Positions 9,658-22,900 of a stretch of 64,000 nt of DNA are shown here, one piece after another (the first letter of the stretch is position 1; each line of letters opens with the position of its first letter). Position numbers and translations under genes: made by a program. The notes beneath the pieces were generated by a model. It searched no databases. It was not told where the DNA came from and was given only the letters and a program-made list of their open reading frames with translations. The stretch is from Toxorhynchites rutilus septentrionalis. Its lineage: Eukaryota; Arthropoda; Insecta; Diptera; Culicidae. The stretch is from positions 105,262,822-105,326,821 of the forward strand of contig NC_073745.1 of assembly GCF_029784135.1 (NCBI RefSeq), in the 5' to 3' direction.

Positions 9658-12600
9658 TTAAACGTTGACATCGGCGTTCCTGAGGAACAGGTATAGACGA
9701 AGCAGAAGATTAGGATCACGGCTACCTAAGATATCCCGGACGGGGATCTCCGATTGTCTGCCTTGTGCTTAGTGATCCCCGATTTTTGAAATTATTCGTT
9801 CATCCACTAATCGATTACTTTTCAGCAGTTTGTTATTCGATACGATTAATCGCTCCAAATAATCGATTAATCGATTAATCGTCACTCTGAGAGAAATAAT
9901 TAGTTAGACCATTTGTTAGAAAGCCATCTGGTATCAAAAAAAAGTTTTCTTTCCGCCTGAAAATCAATTATTATCTTTTACGCTTCCCTAAACTCATAAA
10001 CGAAGCTCATTTCGAATCGACGGCATTGAGCTTCTTTTAGGAGTTTAGGAGAGCGTCCAAGATAATGATAGATTTTCAGGATAAAACTGCAGCGGCCATA
10101 CGGTTTTTTTGCTCTGGGTTTGGATCGATTAATCGACGTAAATTATTCGTTCGCTTCGATTATTAGTTGTGCAGTATTCGTTCGATTAATAATCGATTTC
10201 TGTAGGAAGTATTCGATTAATCGATTAATCGAACGATTATCGGGGATCACTACTTGTGCTCTCAGTGCTCTAGAGAGCTGAAAGCGAGCAGTATGGAACC
10301 GGATACATGACCAGACAACATGCTCGATGTCGTGGTAGCCATCGCCACAATCACAAAGATTGTTTGCTGCGAGCCCAATGCGATAGAGATGCGCGTTTAG
10401 GTTGTAGTGATTGGACATAAGCTGAGATATCACGCGAATGAAATCACGACCTACATTCAATCCCTTGAACCATGCACTCGTCGAGACCTTAGGGATAATC
10501 GTGTGTAACCAACGACCGAACTAATCTCCACTCCACATGCGCTGCCAACTTACGAGCGTGTACTGACGAGAAATGTGGAAAATTCATTATAAGCAATTTG
10601 CCTTTCAAAAAGTGTGCCTTCTAAAGCGCCCACCTTAGCTAGCGAGTCCGCTTTCTCATTCCCCGGAATCGAACAATGAGAGGGAACCCATGTCAAGGTA
10701 ATCTTGAATAATTTTTCGACCAAAACACTCAATAGTTGTCTTATTCTAGTTAGGAAATAAGATGAGCGTTTATCAACCTTCATTGAGCGGATTGCCTCTA
10801 TTGAGCTGAGACTGTCTGAAAAAATAAAATAGTGGTCGATGGGCAATGTTTCAATGATCCCCAGTGCGTAGTATATCGCACCCAGTTCAGCGACATACAC
10901 GGAACAAGGATCTTTGAGTTTGAAAGAGGCACTGGAATTTTCATTGAAGATGCCGAAGCCAGTGGACCCGTTTATGTATGAACCGTCAGTAAAGAACATT
11001 TTATCAGATCCAACTTTCCCATATTCTGCCGAAAATATCGGCGGAATATAATCGGAGCGTAGATGATCTGGGATTCCATGGATTTTTTGTCGCATGGACA
11101 GATCAAAAATGACAGAGGAATTGCAGAAGTATGGGAAGCAAACTTGGTTGGAGATGCCTGGTGAAGGGTGCACGTCGTGGGTAAGGTACTCATGGTATAA
11201 AGACATAAAACTTGACTGAGGAATCAGTTGGAGTAGATTTTCGAAGTTATCAATCACCAATGGATTCATGATCTTGCAACGGATGAGAAATCTGTAGGAT
11301 AATTCTGTGAGCCGAAAAGTAAGCGGGGGTACTCCTGCCAAAACTTCGAGACTCATCGTATGTGTCGAATGCAAACACCCCATAGCTATACGCAGGCAAC
11401 GATATTGTATTCTCTCCAGCTTGAGAATATGAATCCTGGCAGCTGATCGGAAGCAAAAACTGCCATATTCTAACACTGATAATATCGTTGTTTTGTATAA
11501 CTGAATGAGGTCTCCTGGATGGGCACCCCACCATGTTCCGGTTATTGTTTGGAGAAAATTGATTCTTTGCTGGCATTTCTGTTTCAAATACGCAATGTGT
11601 ATTCCCCAGGTACATTTAGAGTCAAAATATACTCCAAGGTATTTGAAAAACATCGAGTGCTTGATCGTTTTGCCGGATAGGTGAAGCTGGAATTGGGCGG
11701 GTTCGTGCTTCCTAGAAAAAACGACCATTTCAGTTTTCTCCGTAGAGAATTCGATACCCAGCTTGAGGGCCCACGTGAACAGATTGTTCAGGGTATCTTG
11801 CAACGACTTTTGCAGAACGACGGGATTAGTACCCGTGATGGAAATAACTCCATCGTCTGCAAGTTGTCTCAGCGTGCAGTCTCTAGTTAGACAATCATCT
11901 ATATCATTGACGTAAAAACTGTGCAAGAGGCGGCTTAGGCAAGAGCCTTGTGGTAGGCCCATAAAACTGTATCGAGAAGATTTCAAGCTGCCATGATTGA
12001 AAAACATGTGCTTTTCTGACAGTAAATTGTACAGGAAATTATTCAGAATTGGTGAAAGTCCACGATTATGAAGTTTCTCTGAGAGAATTTCCATGGAAAC
12101 TGAATCAAATGCCCCTTTGATATCGAGGAAAACGGAAGCCATTTGTTCTTTGCGAGCAAATGCGATTTGGATTTCAGAAGATAGCAGCGCCAGACAATCG
12201 TTCGTCCCTTTACCTCGGCGGAAGCCAAACTGCGTATTTGACAGCAAATTGTTCGCTTCAACCCACTTGTCCAAACGAAGTAGAATCATTTTCTCTAACA
12301 ATTTGCGAATACAGGATAACATTGCAATCGGCCTATACGAGTTGTGATCGCAAGCCGGCTTATTGGGTTTTCGTATGGCTATCACTCTCACTTGCCTCCA
12401 GTCATGTGGGACAATATTCAGCTCCAGAAACTTGTTGAACAAGTTCAGCAAACGCTGTTTCGCCAAGTCGGGAAGATTCTTCAACAAGTTGAATTTAATC
12501 TTGTCCGACCCAGGAGCTGAATTGTTACATGAGAGGAGGGCAATTGAGAATTCTACCATCGAAAAATTCTCATAGTCGCATTGGAGCGGAATGTCGCGTA

Positions 12601-13828
12601 CGACGCTTTGTGCAGGAACGGAATCGGAACAAACATTTCTTGCAAATTTGAAAATCCAACGGTCAGAGTATTCCTCACTTTCATTTGTATGGTTCCAGCC
12701 ACGCATTCTCCTAGCCGTATTCCAAAGAGTGCTCATAGCGGTCTCCCTTGACAAACCATTGACGAACTTTCGCCAATATCCACGCTTTTTTGCTTTAATC
12801 AGATTTTTTAGTTTGGCTTCTAGAGCTTGGTACTTTCGAAACCATTCCACTAGTCCAGTTTTCCGGAAGTTTTTGAAAGCGGATGATTTTTCAAGGTAGA
12901 CCTTTGAACACTCCTTGTCCCACCAAAGTGATGGAGGACGACGTCGGAAAGTGGTAGCAGGAACACGTTTCTTTTGAGCTTGAAGTGCGCTTTCGTAAAT
13001 CAAACTCGATATAAAGTTATACTTTTCGAGTGGAGGAAGTTCATGCATTGAAACAAGTGCTTCAGATATTATTTCTGCAAATTTTCTCCAGTCAATATTT
13101 TTCGTGAGGTCATACGCAATATCGACTGACTCACGAGAACCTGATTCATTGGCGATCGATAAAATTATTGGCAGGTGGTCACTACCGTGGGGATCTTGGA
13201 TTACCTTCCACGTGCAATCCAGGGATAACGAAGAAGAGCAAAGTGATATGTCTAGCATGCTTGCCCGTGCAGGAGGGTTGGCTATTCTAGTTGCTTCCCC
13301 AGTATTCAAAACTGTCAATTTGAAGTTGTCGCACAGATCATAAATCAAAGTGGCACGGTTGTCATCGTAGAGTGAACCCCATGCTGTTCCATGGGAGTTG
13401 AGGTCACCTAAGATTAGCCGCGGCTCCGGCAGTGCCTCGATGATATCAAAAAACTGATGGCGGTCAACCATAGTTCTTGGAGGAATATATATCGAGGCAA
13501 TGCAGAGGTCTTTGCCATTGATTTGTGTCTGGCAAGCGACAACTTCAATGCCTGTCATCGATGGGAGAGTGACTCTATAGAAGGGGTGACATTTTTTGAC
13601 CCCCAATAGTACGCCACCAAACGAGTCATTTCGATCGAGGCGAATAATGTTGAAATCGTGGAAATTCAGTTCGTCGGCTGAAGAAAGCCATGTTTCACAG
13701 AGGGAAAATACATCGCAGTTAGAACTATGAATTAAAAATTTAAATTGATCTAGTTTAGGGATGATGCTTCTGCAATTCCACTGTATTACAGTGGTCAAAT
13801 CCTTGACCTCTTGCACTGAATCAGGCAT
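9658..13828 (-). pseudogene. I-clade LINE ORF2 (EN-RT-RNase H), broken
   Basis: The largest open part (10550-13828, 1,092 residues) has, in order, an AP-like endonuclease (WNCRSI, ETWL, GDLNSHG, SDHLPI), a reverse transcriptase (FLDIKGAFDSV, GLPQGSCLS, LADDGV) and RNase H with its acidic residues in FTDGS, AELGAI, SDSLSS and EKADSL. A frameshift near 10560 ends the open frame early, and a stop follows in the WQRMWSGD region. The C-terminal zinc-finger region (NNLCDCGDGYHDIEHVVWSC) continues at 10143-10460. It is then cut by the hAT MITE and resumes as VRDILGSRD to a TAA at 9658. GSCLSRLL has Arg where LINEs usually have Pro. Confidence 0.87.
9770..10252. mobile_element. hAT-type MITE inside the LINE
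   Basis: The 483-bp element has termini TAGTGATCCCCGATTTTT and the inverse ATCGGGGATCACTA. It is flanked by a perfect 8-bp duplication CTTGTGCT (9762-9769 and 10253-10260). The interior repeats ATTAATCGATTAATCGA. Removing it rejoins the ORF2 C-terminus. A related 3' end lies at 32405-32539. Confidence 0.92.
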
Positions 13829-13895
13829 CGAGGGAAATGAAAGCTGCTAAAAAACCACATTTTTCTTTCAAAAATGTTCTCACAATCGGGAGCAA

Positions 13896-15219
13896 TCATA
13901 ATACTATGCTTTTAAGAGGGTCATTTATATTTAAAGCATTTAAAATATTGTCCACCAGGTCAGAAAGCGCAAGCAAGCCAGATTGTGGCTGTTGCCTCGA
14001 CCGCGAAAAAGGAACAGACGTGTTGGGCTCTGCTCCGGGAAGTGCTGAGGACCCCTGGTGCATAGAAGAACCGCTTAAACCGGGAGGTACTTGCTTCGGT
14101 CTATTCTCAGCACGTTCGATACGAGGTTTCATTCCAATTTGGGAAGTTTCGGTCTTCTTTCTGGGGAGTGATGGAAAAGAAGTAATTTTTCTTTTCCTAA
14201 TGGCACCCTGCGATGTACCGGAACTTCCTGCATTCGGAGCGTCAGCAACAGGCTCGTCGTTCTGCAGAACGGAGTAGGGATTGTCCTGAGTCGTTGAAGC
14301 GGAACTCTTAAGCATTTCTGCATAAGTCCTCTTGGAACGTTCCTTTAAGGAACGCTTGAGTTTTTCCCCTCGTTGTATGTACACCGGGCATTGAGAAAGA
14401 TCATGTGGAGCCTCGTCGCAATGAAGACACTTGCGCTCTTTTGCGCAAGAAGTCCCATCATGACTCTCTCCACAATCTGCGCAACGTTGTTTATTGCAAC
14501 AATAGGCGGCCGTGTGACCGAGTTGCATGCATTTGTTGCATTTCATTGGGTAATGGGGGTACAAACAACCGAACAGGTAAACGAAGTGCACCTATTGCAA
14601 CGTAGTTTGGAAGAGCGGAACCCTCAAATGTCACACGAAAAGAGTTTGTCCGATTGAGAACTCGTTTGTCATTTTTAAGTGACACAGACTTCAGTCGATC
14701 GCATTCAAGAATCTTCACACTTTTAAGTGAGGAGTTCTTGAAGCGACCGACACCATCGAGTGTCTCTTTTCGAGTAAAACCCATTTCGTTTATTACACCG
14801 TCTATTTCAACGTTGCAACAGGGTACGTATACGCGATACTCAATCGCAAAGAGATCACAGCGCGTTATTGCATTCGCTTGGGTCCTGCAAGAGACGACAA
14901 CTCGTAATTTGTCTGGCCCCATCCGAGTAATTTCAGTAACTTTGGAAAATTTCTGCGTTAGTTCTTTTGAGATGCGAATGACATTAAGAGGTTTTGATTT
15001 TCGTCTAAAGTATACAATGAATGGACCTTTGAATCCCTCCGGGTATTCCTTTAGACGAAAATCATGTTTTTCATCAATTTCCTCATCTTCAGAACTTTCT
15101 ACTTCATACACAGAATTTTCCTCCTCAACGTCTGCTTCATCCTCCTGCTCTTCAGGAGGTGGGTCAGCATCAGAAACATTCAATGACGTGGAGGGGGGAT
15201 CCTCCCCGCCCTCAGCCAT
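13896..15219 (-). pseudogene. LINE ORF1 (zinc-knuckle nucleoprotein), frameshifted
   Basis: The first part (14491-15219) has an acidic N-terminus (about 50 residues rich in Glu/Asp) and the RNA-binding-like core YFRRKSKPLNVIRISKEL. The second part (13896-14591) has three consecutive zinc knuckles (CNKC-H-C, CADC-H-C, CLHC-H-C) followed by a basic, Ser/Pro-rich tail. The two frames overlap, and the switch coincides with a CCCCC run at 14554-14558 (plus-strand GGGGG), consistent with one extra C. The start is the first ATG of the frame at 15219. The gap to ORF2 is 67 bp. Confidence 0.85.
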
Positions 15220-15650
15220 GATAATAAATTAGTCACCTGTTCGATGTGAACAGTATAGTAATAAAAAAATAGAAAATGTAACAGTATAATAATAAAAAAA
15301 TAGAAAAAAATAAATGAGTAAATAAATTATATTTGTATTCAAGGTATATATAAATTATATTTATTTCAATTTTTTATTGTATAAATTCAAAAATGAAAAA
15401 AAGTTTCAACAAAAGTTCAACGGTAATGTAAGAAAATTGTACACCCCTAATGCCAACGCTTGCCGATTTGGTAAATACAATGTTGGACAATGGTGTAAAT
15501 CGTACACAGGAGGTTGAAGGAATGATAAATGGAACAATAGAAAAATAAACTTCTACTTGCCGCTGCTGTGTAGCGTGTGATGAATGTGTGTTGATCTGAA
15601 CTGGATCCTCAGCGTCTCGATCGTGCACCACTTTTTATTGAGCTCGCTTC
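15220..15650 (-). other. Candidate LINE 5' UTR and AT-rich leader
   Basis: There is no gene. It lies immediately upstream of ORF1. A GC-richer part at 15540-15650 reads, on the minus strand, through GTGCACGATCGAGACGC, which could be the internal promoter of the LINE. A 45-bp tandem duplication (AACAGTATA(G/A)TAATAAAAAAAT) occurs at 15249-15308. Confidence 0.4.
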
Positions 15651-15860
15651 ACTCGCAAGCGCTGATGAAAAAAGCACAATATAAATCTGCGTGAAAAAAA
15701 AACACCGTTATCGGATCGATTCTCAAACTTGTCCGATCAGCTCGCGAGTTCTCGAACCTAATTGGGAAGAATTTCGGCAAACAATCTTTCTAAGTCTTAT
15801 TTGCAGACGTAGACAACTCTTGTTATTTTTTTTTCTTGAAATACGCAATAAAAAAAATAG

Positions 15861-16850
15861 TGGGTTATATCTATGATATAACCGCAAGGTTCACGTGGAA
15901 CTACCTTAGCTTAGCAATCATTCGTTTGTATTGATTAAATTCTTGATTGAATGAAACAGTTTCCAAATTCAATTGAGTTCAATATATTTGCTCTGTGAGT
16001 GAAAAAAATAAACAAATGCCGTGTAAAGTCAATTCATTTATTGTGATTGATTGTTCTTCGTTACAAGTAAATTTAATGACGGACCTTTTACGTTTGGTAT
16101 GATGACTATATGTAACAAAATATATGTACGGAAGAATTATCAAACGTTTGATGAACCAGCCTAAGGCTGAAAATCTTTCCAATAAAGACAAAAAAAAAAT
16201 TATCAAACGATTATTTTATTTTACATTTCCCTCTGAAGTTTACATCCCAAAAGTGTACATACTTCTCGAATCTCGAATTTGCTTGAAACTGGGAAGTTCA
16301 TTCGCTTCTAGTGTCTGCACGATTTTCCCAGGTTCCTAAGTTTAGAAGATCATGTTAGGACAGACATATTCCACTCTGCACAAAGGCAAGCGAGGACAAA
16401 AGTACTCGCAGTTTGCATTTATTTGCAGAGCCGATTTCCCCAGAAACCTCGGTTTTGAAGTCTGTGTTAGGGAAACACATTTCAATCGGAACAAAAATAC
16501 CCCCGATTTGTATGAATTTGCAATGCCGATTTCCCCTAGGCTGCTTGGTTTTGATGGCTGTGTTAGGGAAACCGTAAATCGGGCCAATCAAAACGATGCA
16601 GTTAGGGCGTTTAGATAACGCCTAATATTTTACAGTTATTCAATTGTTTATCTAATGAAAAACAACATTTTGTTAGTTGCGATAGATGCGTAGAAATATT
16701 CCCTATCAAGTGATGCAAAGGAGAGATCTCCTATCCAGTACGAAATGTTCGAGCTATAAGCATTCGAAATCTTTCATTTTTTCTTGCATGTTCTGTGTTT
16801 AGGTTTTCATTTTACCCTCCATATATTCCGGTTAGACGTAGTCCCACGTC
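15861..16850 (+). repeat. Palindrome-ended repeat, ~1-kb member
   Basis: It begins with the perfect hairpin GGTTATATC / GATATAACC (loop TAT), then CGCAAGGTTCACGTGGAACT. It ends GACGTAGTCCCACGTC (16835-16850). It contains a minisatellite (16320-16590) and a tail segment (16640-16830) that recurs inverted at 43830-44000 and 38130-38290. No coding region. Confidence 0.8.
16320..16590. repeat. Minisatellite of the 6600 type
   Basis: About 2.5 degenerate units carrying GATTTCCCCAG, GGTTTTGAAGTCTGTGTTAG and GGAAAC blocks. They are the same family as 6600-6990 and 57950-58240. Open frames here come from the repeat. Confidence 0.8.
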
Positions 16851-16992
16851 AAAATTGAAAAGAAAAACATCATCATCATCAGTACGAACATGGTAGTTTA
16901 TGACACCTGTGAATAAATTTTGTAATTTCAATCAATTGGAAACATAAGTAAATAGTTTAACGAAAATTTTTCCTTAAAATAAAAAAAAAATA

Positions 16993-18747
16993 TAGGAGGT
17001 TGTGTCCAAGATACGACCGCATTGTTGACGTAGAACTACGCTGTTATTTTATATAAGTCGCTTGTTTATACCTTCGGATATTATTCTATAATGCTGTGAA
17101 ACTTTAGAAACAACTGCTTAGTGGAATAATCTCTGAAATGTTTTTTTTCATTGTAGAATCAGTTGACGATAAATGATTTATGATTCATTCTTGCCCTCGC
17201 AAAACAATACACTAGCTGATCGTATGTCGCAATTTATTTCTTGGTTTACATTGGTGGCTTGAAACTACTAGGAATATAAACACTTCTAGCATTTTGGGCT
17301 ATTCTCAAAAGAAACGCTTCTGTTAATATTACTGGCCTCGAAAAGAGTTCCATAACTTTCTCATGCTCGAGAGAAGCGCAGCTGTCACCCTTAGTGGAGG
17401 AAGTTTTGCTACTGGCAAGCGAAACCTAATCACATACACAATTCCAGAACATTTACTTTCTTGGTGACTAAACAAGCAAAATATACTCTTTTTGTTAATA
17501 ACAACCTCGAAAACAGTATCAATGCTTTATTATGATCCATATTAGCGCGAATGCAATCCTAGTTGAAGGCAGTTTTACGACTGGCACGCGAACCCAAATA
17601 ACTTATAACATTCCAGTAAGACATTCAAGATGCTTGTATTCCCAAAATATTTTTTTGGCGCACAACCTTAACGTCTGCTTCGCTATAACGTCAGTTTAAT
17701 GCATTGATGCATTCTCAAAGGCACCAACGATGCCCTTATGATGACGGAAAACAAACAATCTTAACTGCTTGGAAAAAGACTGAATTATGCCACACAGCTT
17801 GTACTCTGCTGTAACTCCCATCGATGCGAATTCGCTGATGAGTTTGTCAAGAGTCACCGCCTTCACCACCAGCGGGGGGAGCTTGTTTGCGTAACTGCCA
17901 GCGTAACGGCGTTTACATTTTCGATCGACTCGCCGAAATCGCCTACTTCGCTGTTGTTCGATGCGGTGTCACACTTACGAAGGCTCGGTTCAGTGTCACA
18001 CCCGCGAAGGTTCGGTTCAGTGCGAGCGCTTTTCACTGCACCAACATCGCGTGCATCATTAGATGACGCTCGCCTCGAAATTTTATTGACACTGGCAATG
18101 CGTTCGTTTTTGCAGGGCTCGAGCCTGCCTTCCTCTTCTTCTTGTTCATCACACACTACGCGAAGCGTCCAATGTATGACGCGGAAAGAAAAACACACGA
18201 TACGAATAACGCGAAAAATGAACAGAAAAACCAAACGACGATATCCAAGTTGGATTACCACTGGTGGGGTCCAATCTTAGATCGAAGCGCAGCGAAAGCA
18301 AAGTGAACTGGATTGCTCAACAGTCCGATGCCGAATGAAAGCTTGCCTCAGCGAGATCCACTGTTTATACTCTAGGCAAGTATTCCCCTTCATTCTCCTA
18401 CTTTTCCTTTGTTCACGGAGACTTTAGATCCTACGATTTCCCCTCCGTTGGTCGTCGATGAGTTGCTCGTTATTGAAAGCTCTGTTCGGGAAAGCACACA
18501 AATGGACAGAACAAATGTATGGGAAAATGGAAACGCTTAAAGTTTTCATGAATTTTAACCATTTACAAACCAGGGGATTCTGATGTATAGCATAATAAAC
18601 AAATCTTACGGAATTTCTGATTCGTTTAGTATGTAAATCGCCAAAATCCGTTCGTGGCAAAAATAGTTATTAACGTTAACTTTATTTCATAAAAACGTGA
18701 CCTGTTTTCTGATTTGGCACCCTTAATGAAAGACGTAGTTCTACGTC
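16993..18747 (+). repeat. Palindrome-ended repeat, second subfamily
   Basis: It starts with the variant hairpin GGTTGTGTC / GATACGACC (loop CAA) and GTTGACGTAGAACTACG. It ends GACGTAGTTCTACGTC (18732-18747). Its last 180 bp match, inverted, the segment at 40034-40200. It holds copia-like debris in its right part. Confidence 0.75.
17690..18460 (-). pseudogene. Ty1/copia-like LTR element debris
   Basis: The minus strand shows a TATAAA-containing LTR-like stretch near 18365-18385, then a 132-codon frame (17863-18261), then a segment reading DKLISEFASMGVTAEYKLCG that resembles the gag core of copia elements. The frames are interrupted and no pol is present. The family call rests on weak gag resemblance; it could be another LTR element. 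Confidence 0.4.
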
Positions 18748-18749
18748 AA

Positions 18750-21700
18750 GAAGATATAGAATGAATGGGTGTATTTCATATATAATGGATATGCTATCAA
18801 AATGATATCATTCTTTTCCAAAAGATCACGAAGATAGCTCCACCATTGAGAAAGGGACGAGATATAACAAAAGGCTGTCACTAGCTCAGCGGCATGAATT
18901 CACTAAAATTCCAAGTATCATGCTGCTAACGGTCATGTCAACGATAATGATAATTTCAATGCACGCAAATACTACCATTGGAACCGAGCCTTAATGTGGT
19001 ACAAACCCATTTGTCGGTATAACAAAAAAAATCATCTTGAAAATAAACATTAATTATATCAACGATCGGTCCTAGCACAAATATCCATTCGTTTCGTAAT
19101 CCAACTCCTCCAACGCAATTCGTCAACCAATTAACATACATGTTGCTTTTCATCGACCAAAATGTGCTGCAAAATTGTACTTCCCCACATCTTGGAAATC
19201 CCATCATTAAACTTTGGCCATAGTTAGCAAATTCAGTTCGGATATCTCGATGCTGAATTAAGCATAACGTTACGTTATTTTGATGGCATTCGCTGAACAA
19301 ATAAGCACAACCCGAGAAAACGACAATGGTAACTGAACAAATATTGAATGGCACATTCCGATGCAGTCTGTTTGGAAAGTTTTGAAAATGTCTCCAAGTG
19401 AGTGAGCCTTCTCAGCTGAACGAGGAATAGATTCATATGAAGCTTTGATCTCTGCTTCGATATACGATAATCAACTGGGAAATAATCCGTATTCTAGCTG
19501 CAAAAGTTTACGACTAATTACGAGGAAAAGCATGTTACTCAAGGACGACGTTTGTATATGTTTGATCAATCACAGTTACGCTGTTAGTGACGCTTCATTG
19601 CGTACAATTTCACACTTTCGGTAGTTTCCCTTTAAGCGGTTTCAAGATCTACTAGCGTTTGCCACCTTCGAACTTTTGTATTGTGTCATTTTTGGAATCC
19701 CCCCTCGGCGCTGAGTGTAAAGCGATTCGAACACTTCGTGACTTAAATATAAATTAGAAAACGATCGAGCTCAAGCTCTGGTTTTTTAACTTTTGTACAA
19801 CGGGTATGTTTGCGATCAGTTTGTTTGAATCTCACTGTGTTCCCGTTTCGTATATTATTCACCTAGGTAAAATTCACATTTCATAACATTGTTCGTTTGA
19901 GCTAACAACACACCAAATACACGTTTTCGGAAGCAGTGAAAACAATAACTTTGTTTGTACTGCTCTCTTAGCGAAAATTTCCAACAATGAATTGATTATA
20001 CAGACTATTTAGCACAAATACAAACCATGTTTATTGATACAGTTTGGTTATCTTTTTTTGACAGTATAATAGCGGCCGCGGCCAAACGGATAGCGTCACA
20101 CATATCATTGCGACTCAGAAAACATTCAAGACTTGTTATAGAAATCTCAAGAACTCAAAAACACCCGTAATATTACAGAACGTATATAGCATGAAATGAA
20201 AAAAAAATAATCCTGAGTCACCATAGCTGTGAGACTTATTCATTGCGTTCGACACGCCACTAAGTTGGCATAAGTCGATATTCTTCAATATTACCAAATC
20301 ATTGATTCCTATAGTAGTATATACACAGTATTAGATACCTTATTGAGAATCTCCCAAGAGGTTGTAGTGGATCCAGTTTGACGAAAAAATCTCAACTGTA
20401 TTATTTTTGTTGCCGTTTATGCCTATGTTTCCCTTAATCGAATTCTACAATTTTACTACTAAACTACAATAATTTGCACACTTCTAACAATAGGTTGTAC
20501 GAAAACTCGTGTCGTTACCGCAGATGACCAAGTTAAGAAGTAGATAAAGAAATCATCGGTAAACGATACGTCGATCAGATCAACAGATTCTCTACAGATC
20601 TCTAAAACATGTTCATGTGCATCTGGTGAAGCTTAGTTACGTAAATCGCTACGATGTAGGGGTTCTACACAATTTTATAAAAAAAAACCTGAAACTTACT
20701 TTATAACACGTTTTTGAAACAAACCATGACGAGAAATGAAAAATGGATCACGCACAACAAAGTTGAGCGAAAGAATATTTGGGGTAAGCGAAATGAACAA
20801 TCATTTGCTACCCTACCCTGATGAAAGTCATGGTCTGTATCTGGTGGGTTTGGAATTCTGTGGTATGAGCTCCTACCAAGCAATCATTCGAAACAATCCA
20901 AAAGTTGAAGGGAATTGTCCGAGACATGACCGCATAGTTGATGTAGGATCACATTAGGATGTTTGTTGCATGTTGATTTTGAATACCTTTGAACGATATA
21001 AGTCGCGGACGCAGTCGGCCAATGCGTTAGGAAAACGCCTTGCGGTGTATATGAAATGTCTGGATGAGATACCAGCGGAAGAAAGCATGATGGCCTAGCG
21101 AAGGCGTGCGCATTCTATTTGAGAATAAATTATTAAATGAAGCTCGAATTTCATTTTAGACAACTTTTACATGACCTAGAAATATTGTTTTTGAATTTTA
21201 AGACGCACGTAATTGAAACTAGCAACAATTACAGATGCCAATGTTATATAGTATGAGTTTCGTAAGACAAACCATCCGAAATATAAATAATTAAAAAGTA
21301 TAGAACAAAAATCATATTGAAATGTTTTTGATTTTATGATTTTTCTACACATCCTACACATTTATATTTAGAAAATAAAAAAGTGATACGAAAGTGGCAC
21401 TGCCACACAATGTAGCAAAACAATCAAAACTATCTGATATGGAGAAGTGGTGAAACAATATGGTAGATAGGTTAGCAATGTCACTGTGCAGAAAATTATG
21501 GGAGGTATTCAGAGCTAAAAGCGAATTGGTATAGTATCGATCAAACAATTTCATATTTATGCTCGTTGTCAAGGTGACATTTTACACTAAAAAAATCTTT
21601 TGCAGTTTTTTGCATTCGGTTATGAATCACAGGCTGTTAACAATGACAGTCAACAGAGAGAAAATTCGAAACATTTAAAACTTTTTTTTTTTGAAAACAC

Positions 21701-22900
21701 AAGCCAGGTCGCAGAAATTATTGATGGTGTTTAAGGTATCGATACTGTAATTGCTAATTACGTGCAACTTTGCTTCCGTCGATTCCTTTCGGGTATTTCG
21801 ATGTTAAAAATTCACCTCGCACCCATCGTCGAAAATATCGATAAAATCACTGAAATAATCGAAGTTGAGTGGCATATTAGAAGTCGTAGCCAGGGCCCGA
21901 AATCTTCGAAGATAAGAAATGAATATCGACTATCCTCTCAGTCGCTTCGCTTCGACTAGCACTACTTCGGCATTTTCCGTCAACATAATTTGCATTGACT
22001 AGAAAGTGAATTAACTAGCTTTGAGAGTGAGGATGACTGATGAACTAGTCCAGTCAGTGGTTATTCTAACTGACGGGACTAATGAATACAACTACTATAT
22101 ATACACACTACTACTCCCCCTGACAAGAATCTCGTGACCCGCGTACACAATCTTATTTTAACGTCCATATAAAATGAAACGAAAACTTGATATTTCTGAT
22201 ATTTTTTCCTGATATTTTTTGCTTCATTGTTTACCCACCGTAAATTCAAACCAACGAAGTTAGACAACAACCAGGTATGCTATAAAAGTGCTCGCGTTAG
22301 TATTAGTAAACAGCGTGCAAAATAGCGTGCTGTTTGGGAGGAATTATGAACCAAATGTTAATTCACTTTGCCTTCGAGTTCAATTTGTGAAAAAAAAACT
22401 TACAGAAAAACGGGTTTATATCAACAAAATTAACAAAGTTGTCAGCGGTTCTGAACAGTACACTGCACGCTATTTTATAAGTATGGGTGAAAAATTTTTG
22501 TGTACGATGCAAGAAAAAATCTAGTTCACCTGTAGTAAATGTCAAACAACGTTGAACTCGAACATCGATATATACATACGTAGTACATGAGAGTAAGAAA
22601 CGAATTCATTTTGGAGGGAGTAACTTCAATATGCAATGAAGTCCGGGGAAGAATTGAATGAGATAGTCGAGTCGTAGAGTAAGATAGCAACTAAACACTC
22701 GACCGACTATTGAGTCATATTGACGTAGACACTGCTGGAAGAAGCCAAAACTCATTTCCAATTGAGTACGAAGGTGAATTTCTTCATAGTCCCCTGACTA
22801 TCCTCAGTTGAATATGACTTTGCCGAGCCCTGGTTGTGGGAACTTATCGACTGTTTGATTAGTAGAAGCACTTAATACAGAATTCCTTTTCATTTCACCA
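18750..22900. other. AT-rich sequence, no supported gene
   Basis: I see no recognisable gene. A degraded family motif (GACATGACCGCATAGTTGATG) lies at 20925-20945, and a hairpin at 22042-22082 (arms TAGTCC-AGTCAGT / ACTGAC-GGGACTA). An unassigned minus-strand frame is listed separately. Confidence 0.4.
18956..19372 (-). other. Unassigned 130-codon open frame
   Basis: A minus-strand frame of 132 codons from its ATG at 19354 follows a plausible acceptor (TTTCCAAACAG near 19373). It contains hydrophobic stretches (SVTIVVFSGCAYLFSEC and FVLGPIVDIINVYF). A neighbouring frame upstream (19390-19520) is also open. I do not recognise the product. It could be a receptor-like relic or chance. Confidence 0.15.

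Larger units (their letters stand above)
9147..15232 (-). mobile_element. I-clade LINE (RNase H type), decayed
   Basis: This is a minus-strand non-LTR retrotransposon with two ORFs: a zinc-knuckle ORF1 (13896-15219) and an ORF2 with endonuclease, reverse transcriptase and RNase H (9658-13828). The presence of RNase H and the LRQLADDG polymerase motif place it in the I group. The 3' UTR ends with AGCCTTGATAAAAATATATA and an A-rich tail near 9147-9160. A hAT MITE (9770-10252) interrupts the ORF2 C-terminus. Frameshifts and a stop show the copy is dead. Confidence 0.88.

Noticed and set aside
12363..12899. Plus-strand frames across the LINE
   Set aside because: Antisense shadows of ORF2.
18956..19372. 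Odorant-receptor-like gene
   Set aside because: Hydrophobic stretches and a possible acceptor are present, but I see no conserved receptor motif and no supporting exons. Kept only as an unassigned frame.
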